This document shows positions 17,841 through 25,903 of a stretch of 64,000 nt of DNA, piece after piece (the stretch's first letter is position 1; each line of letters begins with the position of its first letter). Below the pieces are notes generated by a model. It had not been told where the DNA came from and ran no database searches. It saw only the letters and a program-made list of their open reading frames with translations. Source of the stretch: Streptomyces sp. 7-21 (GTDB lineage: Bacteria > Actinomycetota > Actinomycetes > Streptomycetales > Streptomycetaceae); contig NZ_JAERRL010000009.1 in NCBI RefSeq assembly GCF_016741785.1, positions 1-64,000 of the forward strand. The letters are read 5' to 3'. The position numbers were made by a program, and so were the translations under genes.

Positions 17841-18728
17841 ATGGGTGATGTGCTGGCAGGTATCCACGCCAGGTGGGAGTTCGACACCGACTCCGTGCTC
17901 ATCCGCTTCGAACGGGGGATACGCACACCGAAGCTCCTCCAGGTGCTGGCGGAACGCCGCATCCCGTACGAGGCGTTGAGCTCGGTGACGCTTGAGCCGG
18001 GATCCAGGAAGGGCACCGTCGTGCTGCGCGCGACGCCGCGGCCCGGAGCGGATCCGCTGGTGGAGACGGCTGCGGGGCAGCTGCGGCCGACCGCCGACCC
18101 GTACCGGCTCGTGCTGCCGGCCGAGCGGGAGACGCTGGCGGACTACTACGCGACGGAGCTGCGGTCCGCGCTCGGCCCGGCGGCCGACCAGGAGGCCGAG
18201 GAGTTCCTGGTGGCCGCGCCGCCCGCGCCGCTCCAGTTCAAGGCGTACGACGGCAAGGCGTCCTTCGACGGCAAGGTGGTCTCCTTCCGCTGGTTCTGGA
18301 CGGGGGCCTCCTCGGCGAAGTGGAAAGCCGGCGACCAGTCCTTCCCGGTCAGCGAGCTGGCCGGGGTGGAGTGGCGTTCGCCGGAGATCGCCGGAGGCCA
18401 TCTGCGGCTGCGGCGGCGCGGCCCGGACGGGGCGCCGGAGGAGGCCGTCGGGCCGCCGGACCAGGACCCGGCGGCCGTCGTCTTCGGCCTCGGCTACGGC
18501 CTGGTGCACGAGTCGCTGCCGCTCGCGGCGGCCGTGCTGGAGGCCGTCCGGGCGGCCACGCCGCCCGGCAGCGCCCCGGCGAGCGGCGCCCCGCGCCCCG
18601 CCAACCACCGGGCGGACCCGGCCGACATCGCCAACCGGATACGCCACCTCGGGGAGCTGCGGGCGGCCGGGCTGCTCACCGAGGAAGAGTTCACCACCAA
18701 GAAGACGCAGCTGCTGGCCGAGCTGTAG
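17841..18728 (+). CDS. DUF4429 protein with C-terminal SHOCT
   Basis: 295 aa. Two similar beta-rich halves (WEFDTDSVLIRFERGIRTPK and LQFKAYDGKASFDGKVVSFRWFW) match the repeated DUF4429 domain. The last 35 residues, DPADIANRIRHLGELRAAGLLTEEEFTTKKTQLLAEL, are a SHOCT oligomerisation helix pair. A flexible Pro/Ala linker separates them. Likely a cytoplasmic PH-like binding protein; no catalytic residues are seen. The second ATG (17841) is preferred to 17832 because the first overlaps the -10 element. Confidence 0.85.
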   Translation: MGDVLAGIHARWEFDTDSVLIRFERGIRTPKLLQVLAERRIPYEALSSVTLEPGSRKGTVVLRATPRPGADPLVETAAGQLRPTADPYRLVLPAERETLADYYATELRSALGPAADQEAEEFLVAAPPAPLQFKAYDGKASFDGKVVSFRWFWTGASSAKWKAGDQSFPVSELAGVEWRSPEIAGGHLRLRRRGPDGAPEEAVGPPDQDPAAVVFGLGYGLVHESLPLAAAVLEAVRAATPPGSAPASGAPRPANHRADPADIANRIRHLGELRAAGLLTEEEFTTKKTQLLAEL

Positions 18729-18739
18729 GCCCGGGCGGA

Positions 18740-18781
18740 CCCCGCCTGCCCCCGGCGGCCGGCCGCCGGGGGCAGGCGGGG
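18740..18781. terminator. Bidirectional terminator between convergent genes
   Basis: A 42-bp perfect palindrome (21-bp arms, 18740-18760 with 18761-18781) lies between the DUF4429 stop at 18728 and the aldo/keto reductase stop at 18801, able to serve both strands. Confidence 0.85.
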
Positions 18782-18800
18782 CAGCGGGCCCGGGTGCCGG

Positions 18801-19838
18801 TTACTCCCGGGAGGCCGACGTCTGCGTCATGTCGGAGTACCGGTCGCCGGCGACGCGGGAGGCCAGGGGCTCCAGCTCGGCCAGCTCAGCCTCGGTCAGC
18901 TCGATGCGCGCGGCCCCGGCGTTCTCCTCGACCCGGGACCGCTTGCGCGTGCCCGGGATCGGGACCACGGTTATCTGCCGCACGCTGGCCTGCTGGTGCA
19001 CCCAGGCCAGGGCGATCTGCGCGGGCGTGGCGCCGTGCGCCTCGGCGATCGCCCGGACCGGCTTGAGCAGCTCGCGGTTGGCCCGCGCGTTCTCGCCGGT
19101 GAACCGGGGCTGGGTACGGCGGAAGTCGCCTTCGGGCAGCTGCGAGGCGGCGTCGGCGAACGCGCCGGTGAGGAAGCCGCGGCCGAGCGGCGAGTACGGC
19201 ACGAAGGCAACTCCCAGCTCGCGCGCGGCGGGCACGGCCGTGCGTTCCACGTCGCGCGAGAAGAGCGACCACTCGGACTGGACGGCGGCGATGGGGTGCA
19301 CGGCGTGGGCCTCGCGCAGCTCCGCGCCCGTGACCTCGCTCAGGCCCAGGTAGCGGACCTTGCCCTCCTTGACCAGCTCGGCCATGGCGCCGACCGACTC
19401 CGCCAGCGGCACCTCCGGGTTGCGGCGGTGCATGTAGTACAGGTCGATCACGTCCGTGCCCAGCCGCTGGAGGCTCTTGTCGACGGCCTCGCGGATGTAG
19501 GCGCGGTCGTTGCGGATGCTGCGCCGCTTGTAGTCGAGCGGGGCTTCGGGGTCCGCGACAATACCGAACTTCGTGGCGAGCGTGATCTCGTCCCGGTGCG
19601 CCTTGACGAAGGGCGCGAGGAACTTCTCGTTCTCCCCGAATCCGTACAGGTCCGCGGTGTCGAACAGGGTGATGCCGAGCTCCAGGGCGCGTTCGAGCGT
19701 GGCGCGGGCCTCGTTCGCGTCCGTGGGCCCGTACGCGAAGCTGATGCCCATGCATCCCAGGCCCTGGATGCCTACCTGGGGACCGCCGCTGCCGAGCGCG
19801 ACGGTGGGAAGCGGGGCGTTACTGTACGAGGTATTCAT
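18801..19838 (-). CDS. Aldo/keto reductase
   Basis: 345 aa, the AKR13/YakC-like length. Catalytic tetrad visible: DTADLYGFGENE (Asp, Tyr), LATKFG (Lys) and YYMHRR (His). NADPH-binding region near the C-terminus: IPGTRKRSRVEENAGA. Reduces aldehydes or ketones in the cytoplasm. ATG 19838 overlaps the stop of the MerR regulator (ATGA, 19835-19838), so the two are translationally coupled and the reductase is almost certainly the regulator's target. Confidence 0.95.
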   Translation of the reverse strand: MNTSYSNAPLPTVALGSGGPQVGIQGLGCMGISFAYGPTDANEARATLERALELGITLFDTADLYGFGENEKFLAPFVKAHRDEITLATKFGIVADPEAPLDYKRRSIRNDRAYIREAVDKSLQRLGTDVIDLYYMHRRNPEVPLAESVGAMAELVKEGKVRYLGLSEVTGAELREAHAVHPIAAVQSEWSLFSRDVERTAVPAARELGVAFVPYSPLGRGFLTGAFADAASQLPEGDFRRTQPRFTGENARANRELLKPVRAIAEAHGATPAQIALAWVHQQASVRQITVVPIPGTRKRSRVEENAGAARIELTEAELAELEPLASRVAGDRYSDMTQTSASRE

Positions 19839-20320
19839 GCGGTGGTCTCGGACCTTTCCGTCGCCCAGAGGGCGTCAGGGTGGGAGTACTCGGTGTAGAT
19901 GCTGATCTTGTAGTCGAGTACGGCCAGGGCGTCCTGGAGTTCCGCGATGCGCTGCCGGACGTTGTCACGCGTCGCACACAGCAGCGCGCGGCGTTCGGGG
20001 AAGGTGTGCTCCCCCGCCCGCACCATCTCCGCGTAACGGACCATGTCCGCCACCGGCATGCCGGTCAGGCGCAGCGCGCGGACGAGCCACAGCCACTCCA
20101 GATCACGGTTGGTGTAGCAGCGCTGACCGGTGTGCGACCGGGGCACGGGCTCCACCAGCCCGATCCGCTCGTACCACCGGAGGGTGTGCACGCTCAGCCC
20201 AGTGTGCGCGGACACCTCGCTGATCGTGTATCTGTCCTGGCCGTCCGGGCGCGGGTGCGGACGGTCGATGGAGGCGCAGCGGTTGACGGCGGGCGCGTGA
20301 TCCTCCTGAGTCAGCGTCAT
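19835..20320 (-). CDS. MerR-family transcriptional regulator
   Basis: 161 aa. YTISEVSAHTGLSVHTLRWYERIGLVEPVPRSHTGQRCYTNRDLEWL is a full MerR winged HTH (residues about 30-77), followed by a dimerisation helix and no Cys pair, so it is of the small-molecule rather than the heavy-metal type. It heads an operon with an aldo/keto reductase, a common arrangement. Autoregulation is likely: a promoter with a partial dyad lies 10 bp upstream. Confidence 0.93.
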   Translation of the reverse strand: MTLTQEDHAPAVNRCASIDRPHPRPDGQDRYTISEVSAHTGLSVHTLRWYERIGLVEPVPRSHTGQRCYTNRDLEWLWLVRALRLTGMPVADMVRYAEMVRAGEHTFPERRALLCATRDNVRQRIAELQDALAVLDYKISIYTEYSHPDALWATERSETTA

Positions 20321-20329
20321 GGGGGAAAC

Positions 20330-20358
20330 GCTAAAGAGTTGGAGCGCACTTCAGGCAA
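20330..20358 (-). promoter_or_regulatory. Promoter with MerR-type dyad for the merR-AKR operon
   Basis: On the minus strand TTGCCT (20358-20353) and TTTAGC (20335-20330) are 17 bp apart, with TGAAGTGCGCTCCA, an imperfect dyad, filling the spacer. This is the typical position for a MerR-family operator. Confidence 0.6.
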
Positions 20359-20451
20359 GCCTTTAATGAGGCTACTCGCGGGGAACTTCTGCGGCCCGCC
20401 GTCCCGCCGCCGGAATCCCTTCCCGCCGCCGGGCGTGTCATCGCTGCGGGT

Positions 20452-20457
20452 TACGCT
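20452..20457 (+). promoter_or_regulatory. -10 element for leaderless serine hydrolase gene
   Basis: TACGCT ends 7 bases before the ATG at 20465 in a stretch without any SD. Confidence 0.45.
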
Positions 20458-20464
20458 CGGGCAC

Positions 20465-21328
20465 ATGCCACCACGCATGGAGAGCCTGAGGATCATCGAC
20501 GGCTGGCCCGTCGGCGCGGCCGCGGCGGCTGTGGTCACCGGCCCGGGCACCGTCGCCGGCAGCCACGGCCCGGCCGACCGGCCGTTCGCGCTGGCGTCCG
20601 TCACCAAGCCGCTCGCGGCGTACGCGGTGCTGATCGCCGTCGAGGAGGGCGCCATCGAGCTGGACGAGCCCGCGGGACCGCCCGGCTCGACGGTACGGCA
20701 CCTGCTGGCGCACACCTCGGGCCTGGCCTTCGACAGCGACCGCGTGATGGCCGAGCCGGGCACGCGGCGGCTGTACTCCAACACCGGCTTCGAGGTGCTG
20801 GGCGACCACCTGGCGAAGGCGGCGGGCATGCCGTTCCCGGTCTACCTGCGCGAGGCGGTGCTGGAGCCGCTGGGCATGACCGCCACCACGCTGAACGGCT
20901 CGCCCGCCAAGGACGGTGTCTCGACGCTGGCCGACCTGACCCGCTTCGCCGCCGAGCTGCTCGCGCCCCGGCTGCTGGCCCGCCAGACGCTCGACGAGGC
21001 GACCACGGTGGCGTTCCCCGGGCTCAGCGGCGTGCTGCCGGGGTTCGGCCACCAGCGGCCGAACGACTGGGGCCTGGGCTTCTCGCTGCGCGGCCACAAG
21101 TCGCCGCACTGGACCGGATCGGCGTCCTCACCCGGCACGTTCGGGCACTTCGGGCAGTCAGGGACGTTCCTGTGGGTGGACCGGGCGGCGGCGCGCGGCG
21201 AGGGCGCGGCCTGCGTGGCGCTGGCCGACCGCCCCTTCGGCAGCTGGGCCGCCGAGGCGTGGCCGCCGTTCACCGACGCCGTCCTCGCCGAGCTGGCCGG
21301 CGCGCCCGGGGAGGCGGGCTCCCGCTAG
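20465..21328 (+). CDS. Serine hydrolase, beta-lactamase / class C PBP-like
   Basis: 287 aa. The family motifs are in order: SxxK as S45-V-T-K48, YxN as YSN (about residue 100), and HFGQSG near residue 220 in the place of the KTG/HxG motif. It lacks a signal peptide, so it is predicted to be cytoplasmic, as in many actinobacterial esterase-like members. The substrate may be a beta-lactam, D-amino acid peptide or ester. Its stop overlaps that of the convergent pirin gene by 4 bp. Confidence 0.88.
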   Translation: MPPRMESLRIIDGWPVGAAAAAVVTGPGTVAGSHGPADRPFALASVTKPLAAYAVLIAVEEGAIELDEPAGPPGSTVRHLLAHTSGLAFDSDRVMAEPGTRRLYSNTGFEVLGDHLAKAAGMPFPVYLREAVLEPLGMTATTLNGSPAKDGVSTLADLTRFAAELLAPRLLARQTLDEATTVAFPGLSGVLPGFGHQRPNDWGLGFSLRGHKSPHWTGSASSPGTFGHFGQSGTFLWVDRAAARGEGAACVALADRPFGSWAAEAWPPFTDAVLAELAGAPGEAGSR

Positions 21329-22011
21329 CCGGGCAGCACGAAGAGCAGCAGTTCGGCGCCTCCACCGGTCCCGCCACCGGCCTCGGCGTTGGTCTGGGTG
21401 ATGGCCTCGGCTGCCAGCGGGCCCGCGGCGGTGAGGCGGGCGGCGTCGCCCTCAGCGAGCGTGTAACTGCCGAGCCGCACGCCGCCGCGCGCGACGTGCG
21501 CGTACACCAGGGGCGCGTCGGGCAGGCGGATGCGCTCCCCCGCACCGAGCCGCCGCACGTGCAGCTCGGCACCGGACCCCGGCAGCAGGTACGGCCTGGA
21601 CAGCTGCCGCACCACCTCGTACTCCGGCTCCCCGCCGGGCCGGGCGGGCACCAGCCAGGTCTGGAGGAAACGCAGCGGCGCGCGGCCGGCGTTGCGCTCG
21701 GCGTGCAGCACGCCCGAGCCCGCGGTCAGCCGCTGCACGTCCCCGGGGCGGATGACGGTGGCGCGGCCGTCCGCGTCCTCGTGGGTCAGCTCGCCCTCCA
21801 GCACCCAGCTGACGATCTCCAGGTCACGGTGGCGGTGGAGCGCGAACCCCGCGCCGGGCGCGAGGCGTTCCTCGTTGCAGGCGGTCACCGCACCGAAGCG
21901 GAGATGGTCCGGGTCGTAGAACTGGCCGAAGGAGAACGCGTGCCGGGTATCGATCCCCGCCGCGGGATCGCCGCCCTGGAAGCGCTCGGCGGCGCGGCGC
22001 ACCTCGATCAT
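21325..22011 (-). CDS. Pirin-family bicupin protein
   Basis: 228 aa from ATG 22011 (MIEVRRAAERFQGGD). The first cupin has HAFSFGQFYDPDHLRFG and the metal ligands HRHRDLEIVSWVLEGELTHED; the second is RIRLPDAPLVYAHVARGGV. Pirins are Fe-dependent; some act as quercetin 2,3-dioxygenases. In Streptomyces a pirin is reported to modulate redox and beta-oxidation, and this one sits next to fatty-acid synthesis genes. Divergent from fasR with 62 bp between the starts. Confidence 0.93.
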   Translation of the reverse strand: MIEVRRAAERFQGGDPAAGIDTRHAFSFGQFYDPDHLRFGAVTACNEERLAPGAGFALHRHRDLEIVSWVLEGELTHEDADGRATVIRPGDVQRLTAGSGVLHAERNAGRAPLRFLQTWLVPARPGGEPEYEVVRQLSRPYLLPGSGAELHVRRLGAGERIRLPDAPLVYAHVARGGVRLGSYTLAEGDAARLTAAGPLAAEAITQTNAEAGGGTGGGAELLLFVLPG

Positions 22012-22073
22012 GCGCCCACCGTATACGCACCCGACTGGCATGGTCCGGGGCCACATGAGGCAGGCTGGTCTCC

Positions 22074-23360
22074 GTGTCCGACGCCGACGACAACACCCAC
22101 GAGAACCACGGCACCACCCCGGGCGGCACCCGGGGCGGCGCCTCCCGTGACACCCGGGGCGGCAAGGCCGCGGGACTTCCCGGTGCGGACGCCGCGGAGC
22201 GCGAGGCGCACGCCGCGACCGTCCGCCGCCTGGAGCAGTCCTCCGGGAAGCTGGCGGCCGCCGCCATCGCACGGATGGACCAGCAGCTGCCCTGGTACCG
22301 CGCCATGCCGCCGGAGAACCGCTCCTGGATCGGCCTGGTCGCGCAAGCCGGCATCGCGGCCTTCACCGAGTGGTTCCGGCACCCGGACGCGCCGCAGGCC
22401 ATCAGCACGGACGTCTTCGGCACGGCCCCGCGGGAGCTGACCCGGGCCATCACGCTGCGGCAGACCGTCGAGATGGTGCGCACCACGATCGACGTGGTGG
22501 AGTCCGCTGTCGACGAGCTGGCGGCGCCCGGCGGCGAGCGGGCGCTGCGCAACGCCATCCTGGTCTACGCCCGGGAGATCGCCTTCGCCACCGCCCAGGT
22601 CTACGCGCAGGCGGCCGAGGCACGCGGTGCCTGGGACGCCCGCCTGGAGTCGCTGGTGGTCAACGCCATCGTCTCCGGCGAGGCCGACGAGAGCGACGTC
22701 TCGCGCGCCGCCGCCCTGGGCTGGCGCTCCCCCGAGCACGTCACGGTCCTGCTCGGCAGCGCGCCCAGCGGCGACAGCGAGCTGACCGTGGAGGCGATCC
22801 GCCGGGCGGCCCGGTACGCCAAGCTCCAGGTGCTGACCGGCGTGCTGGGCAAGCGGCTGGTGGTGGTGGCCGGCGGCAGCGCGGACCCGGTGCGTGCGGC
22901 GAAGGCCCTGATCGGGCCGTTCGCGGCCGGCCCGGTGGTGGCGGGCCCGGTGGTCAGCGACCTGCTGGCGGCGACGAAGTCCGCTCAGGCCGCCGCGGCC
23001 GGGCTGCGGGCGTGCGCCGCCTGGCCGGACGCGCCGCGCCCGGTGCACGCCGACGACCTGCTGCCGGAGCGCGCGATGGCCGGGGACCCGGTGGCGCGGT
23101 CGCTGCTCGTCGAGGAGGTCTACCGGCCGCTTCAGGAGGCGGGCTCCGCGCTGCTGGAGACCCTGAGTGTCTATCTGGAGCAGGCGAGCAGTCTGGAGGG
23201 TGCCGCCAGGATGCTGTTTGTGCACCCCAACACCGTCCGGTACCGTCTGCGCCGTGTGACAGACGTCACCGGCTGGCCGCCGTCCGACGTCCGATCAGCC
23301 TTCACGCTGCGCATCGCCCTGATGCTGGGCCGACTCGCGGACGCCGAGGGCCGCACCTAG
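22074..23360 (+). CDS. fasR: PucR-type transcriptional regulator of the fatty-acid operon
   Basis: 428 aa, GTG at 22074; CAGGCT ends 7 bases earlier and could give a leaderless message. The long middle is an all-alpha/GGDEF-like sensory region, and the C-terminus LSVYLEQASSLEGAARMLFVHPNTVRYRLRRVTDVTG is the PucR/HTH_30 DNA-binding helix. In S. coelicolor FasR is encoded immediately upstream of fabD and activates fabDHPF; gene order here is the same. The Gly/Arg/Thr-rich N-terminal 40 residues look disordered. Confidence 0.95.
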   Translation: MSDADDNTHENHGTTPGGTRGGASRDTRGGKAAGLPGADAAEREAHAATVRRLEQSSGKLAAAAIARMDQQLPWYRAMPPENRSWIGLVAQAGIAAFTEWFRHPDAPQAISTDVFGTAPRELTRAITLRQTVEMVRTTIDVVESAVDELAAPGGERALRNAILVYAREIAFATAQVYAQAAEARGAWDARLESLVVNAIVSGEADESDVSRAAALGWRSPEHVTVLLGSAPSGDSELTVEAIRRAARYAKLQVLTGVLGKRLVVVAGGSADPVRAAKALIGPFAAGPVVAGPVVSDLLAATKSAQAAAAGLRACAAWPDAPRPVHADDLLPERAMAGDPVARSLLVEEVYRPLQEAGSALLETLSVYLEQASSLEGAARMLFVHPNTVRYRLRRVTDVTGWPPSDVRSAFTLRIALMLGRLADAEGRT

Positions 23361-23373
23361 CCGTCGATCACAC

Positions 23374-23392
23374 TTTGTGCGGGGCCGACAAA
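23374..23392 (+). promoter_or_regulatory. Inverted repeat in the fasR-fabD gap, candidate FasR operator
   Basis: TTTGT (23374-23378) and ACAAA (23388-23392) are separated by 9 bp in the only AT-richer part of the 93-bp fasR-fabD spacer, where FasR is expected to act. The assignment to FasR is inferred from position. Confidence 0.45.
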
Positions 23393-23453
23393 ACCCGCCG
23401 GGGTTCTTCGTCCTCGTCGCCACGGGCGGTGGCCCGGGGTGTCAGGAGAGAGT

Positions 23454-24425
23454 GTGAGGGTGCTGGTACTCGTCTCCCCCGGCCAGGGCTCGCAGGCTCC
23501 TGGCTTCCTGACTCCGTGGCTCGACCTGCCCGGCGCCGCCGACCGGCTGGGCGCCTGGTCCGAGGCCGCCGGGATCGATCTCATTCACTACGGCACGCAG
23601 GCCGGTGAGGAGGAGATCCGCGACACCGCCGTGGCGCAGCCGCTGCTGGTGGCCGGCGCCCTGCTGTCGGCCGCCGCGCTCGCCGGCGACGACCTGACGG
23701 GGCGGGACGCCGCGGCGTCCGCGCGCGCCGCCGGTGCCGTCGCCGGACACAGCGTGGGCGAGCTGGCCGCGGCCGCGCTGGCCGGCGTGTTCTCCGAGAC
23801 CGACGCGGTCACGCTGGTGCGCCGGCGCGGCCTGGCCATGGCCGAGGCCGCCTCCGCCGCCGAGACGGGCATGTCGGCGGTGCTCGGCGGCGACCCTGGG
23901 GAGGTCGCCAGCGTGCTGGAGAAGCACGGCCTGACCGCGGCCAACAACAACGGCGGCGGACAGGTCGTCGCCGCCGGCACCGCCGAGCAGCTGGCCGCGC
24001 TGGCGGCCGAGCCGCCCGAGAAGGCGCGCGTGGTCCCGCTGAAGGTGGCCGGTGCCTTCCACACCGCGCACATGGCCCCCGCCGTCGCGGCCATGTCCGA
24101 GGCCGCCGCGCGCGTCACCCCCGCCGACGCGGCCGTGCCGTTCGTCTCCAACGCCGACGGCCAGGCGGTCACCTCCGGTGAGGAGATCATGCGCCGCCTG
24201 GTGGACCAGGTAGCGGGCCCCGTGCGCTGGGACCTGTGCATGGAGACGTTCGGGTCGATGGGCGCCACCGCCCTGATCGAGCTGTGCCCGGGCGGCACGC
24301 TGACGGCGCTGGCCCGGCGGGCACTGCCCGGTGTGAAGCGGGTGGCGCTGAAGACTCCCGATAACCTGGCCGCTGCCCGCGAGCTCATCGCCGAGCACGC
24401 TGCCGGCCCGACGACGGCCCCGTAG
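23454..24425 (+). CDS. fabD: Malonyl-CoA:ACP transacylase
   Basis: 323 aa. Nucleophile Ser100 in GHSVGEL; PGQGSQAPGFL at the N-terminus; a GAFHTAHM motif supplies the catalytic His. It loads malonyl onto AcpP for fatty-acid elongation and may also serve polyketide synthases. Start: GTG 23454 with AGGAG 5 nt upstream is preferred; GTG 23439 would precede the SD and GTG 23460 is also possible. First structural gene of the fab operon. Confidence 0.96.
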   Translation: MRVLVLVSPGQGSQAPGFLTPWLDLPGAADRLGAWSEAAGIDLIHYGTQAGEEEIRDTAVAQPLLVAGALLSAAALAGDDLTGRDAAASARAAGAVAGHSVGELAAAALAGVFSETDAVTLVRRRGLAMAEAASAAETGMSAVLGGDPGEVASVLEKHGLTAANNNGGGQVVAAGTAEQLAALAAEPPEKARVVPLKVAGAFHTAHMAPAVAAMSEAAARVTPADAAVPFVSNADGQAVTSGEEIMRRLVDQVAGPVRWDLCMETFGSMGATALIELCPGGTLTALARRALPGVKRVALKTPDNLAAARELIAEHAAGPTTAP

Positions 24426-24428
24426 GCA

Positions 24429-24465
24429 AACGCCCGCTGGGCGTTCACCGGCCGGCGAACGCCCA
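24429..24465 (+). promoter_or_regulatory. Two mutually exclusive hairpins between fabD and fabH
   Basis: AACGCCC (24429-24435) pairs with GGGCGTT (24439-24445); the same right arm, as TGGGCGTTC (24438-24446), pairs equally well with GAACGCCCA (24457-24465). Only one can form at a time, just before the fabH SD. Confidence 0.5.
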
Positions 24466-24487
24466 CAGGCAACAGAGGAGCGAAGAG

Positions 24488-25486
24488 ATGTCCGCGAGAC
24501 TCACAACGAGCCGGGGCGCGCCCTACGCGCGGATCCTGGGGGTCGGCGGCTACCGGCCGACGCGGGTGGTGCCGAACGAGGAAATCCTCAAGCACATCGA
24601 CTCATCGGATGAGTGGATCCGCTCGCGATCGGGCATCGTCACCCGGCACTGGGCCGACGACAACGAGACCGTCACGGAGATGACGCTGGAGGCCGCGGGC
24701 AAGGCCCTGGCCGGCGCGGGCATCGCCGCCGAGCAGCTCGACGCCGTGATCATCTCGACGGTCTCCCACTTCAAGCAGACCCCGGCGGTCGCGACCGAGA
24801 TCGCGCACCGGCTGGGCGCGGGCAAGCCCGCGGCGTTCGACATCTCCGCCGCCTGCGCGGGGTTCGGCTACGCCCTGACGATCGCCAAGGGCCTCATCGT
24901 CGAGGGCAGCGCGCGGCACGTGCTGATCGCCGGCGTGGAACGGCTGTCGGACCTCACCGACAAGGAGGACAGGTCCACGGCGTTCCTCTTCGGCGACGGC
25001 GCGGGCGCGGTCGTGGTCGGCCCGTCCGAGGAGCCGGCGATCGGGCCGACGATCTGGGGGTCGGAGGGCGACAAGGCCGACACGATCACGCAGACGGTGG
25101 CCTGGAAGGACTACAAGCCGGGCGACAAGTTCCCCGCGATCCGGCAGGAGGGCCAGACGGTCTTCCGCTGGGCGGTCTACGAGATGGCCAAGGTCGCCCA
25201 GGAGGCGCTCGACGCGGCGGGGATCACGGCTGAGGACCTGGACGTCTTCATTCCGCACCAGGCGAACATGCGGATCATCGACTCGATGGTGAAGACCCTC
25301 AAGCTGCCGGAGCACGTCGCGGTCGCCCGCGACGTGGAGACCACCGGCAACACCTCGGCCGCCTCAATACCGCTCGCGATGGAGCGGATGCTGGCGACCG
25401 GGCAGGCGAAGAGCGGAGACACCGCCCTCGTCATCGGCTTCGGGGCGGGCCTGGTGTACGCCGCGACGGTCGTTACTCTCCCTTGA
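24488..25486 (+). CDS. fabH: Beta-ketoacyl-ACP synthase III
   Basis: 332 aa. Catalytic triad visible: Cys123 in ISAACAGF, His in FIPHQANMR (about 258), Asn in TGNTSAAS (about 288). It condenses acyl-CoA primers with malonyl-ACP and so sets straight or branched chain type; Streptomyces FabH prefers branched starters. ATG 24488 has GAGGAG 8 bases upstream. Second gene of the fab operon. Confidence 0.97.
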   Translation: MSARLTTSRGAPYARILGVGGYRPTRVVPNEEILKHIDSSDEWIRSRSGIVTRHWADDNETVTEMTLEAAGKALAGAGIAAEQLDAVIISTVSHFKQTPAVATEIAHRLGAGKPAAFDISAACAGFGYALTIAKGLIVEGSARHVLIAGVERLSDLTDKEDRSTAFLFGDGAGAVVVGPSEEPAIGPTIWGSEGDKADTITQTVAWKDYKPGDKFPAIRQEGQTVFRWAVYEMAKVAQEALDAAGITAEDLDVFIPHQANMRIIDSMVKTLKLPEHVAVARDVETTGNTSAASIPLAMERMLATGQAKSGDTALVIGFGAGLVYAATVVTLP

Positions 25487-25519
25487 AGCACCTGACACGA
25501 CACAGTAAGGAGCGCCGCA

Positions 25520-25768
25520 ATGGCTGCCACTCAGGAAGAGATCGTCGCTGGTCTCGCCGAGATTGTGAACGAGATCGCCGGCATCCCCGTGGATGACGTG
25601 ACGCTGGAGAAGTCGTTCACCGATGACCTGGACGTCGACTCGCTCTCCATGGTGGAGGTCGTGGTCGCCGCCGAGGAGAAGTTCGGCGTGAAGATCCCGG
25701 ACGATGACGTCAAGGGTCTGAAGACCGTGGGCGACGCGGTCGACTACATCGTCAAGCACCAGGACTGA
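25520..25768 (+). CDS. acpP: Acyl carrier protein
   Basis: 82 aa, acidic, with the 4'-phosphopantetheine attachment Ser41 in the motif DVDSLSMVE. Strong SD (AAGGAG). It carries the growing chain for FabH and FabF. A 135-bp spacer with a hairpin follows, which may raise acpP message over fabF. Confidence 0.98.
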   Translation: MAATQEEIVAGLAEIVNEIAGIPVDDVTLEKSFTDDLDVDSLSMVEVVVAAEEKFGVKIPDDDVKGLKTVGDAVDYIVKHQD

Positions 25769-25847
25769 ACGGGCGCGACGGGGCCCGCGTCCCGCGCGTG
25801 GGTTTCCCCTCGCCCCGGTCTGTTGCGAAGTTCTGCAAGCGCGACGT

Positions 25848-25865
25848 CGCCACCTGGCGGTGGCG
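25848..25865 (+). other. Intercistronic hairpin between acpP and fabF
   Basis: CGCCACC-tggc-GGTGGCG forms a 7-bp GC stem in the 135-bp gap, a place where RNA processing or partial termination would favour acpP over fabF. Confidence 0.45.
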
Positions 25866-25903
25866 GAGGAGCACAACCCCCGACTAGCGGATAGAGAGTC
25901 CCT

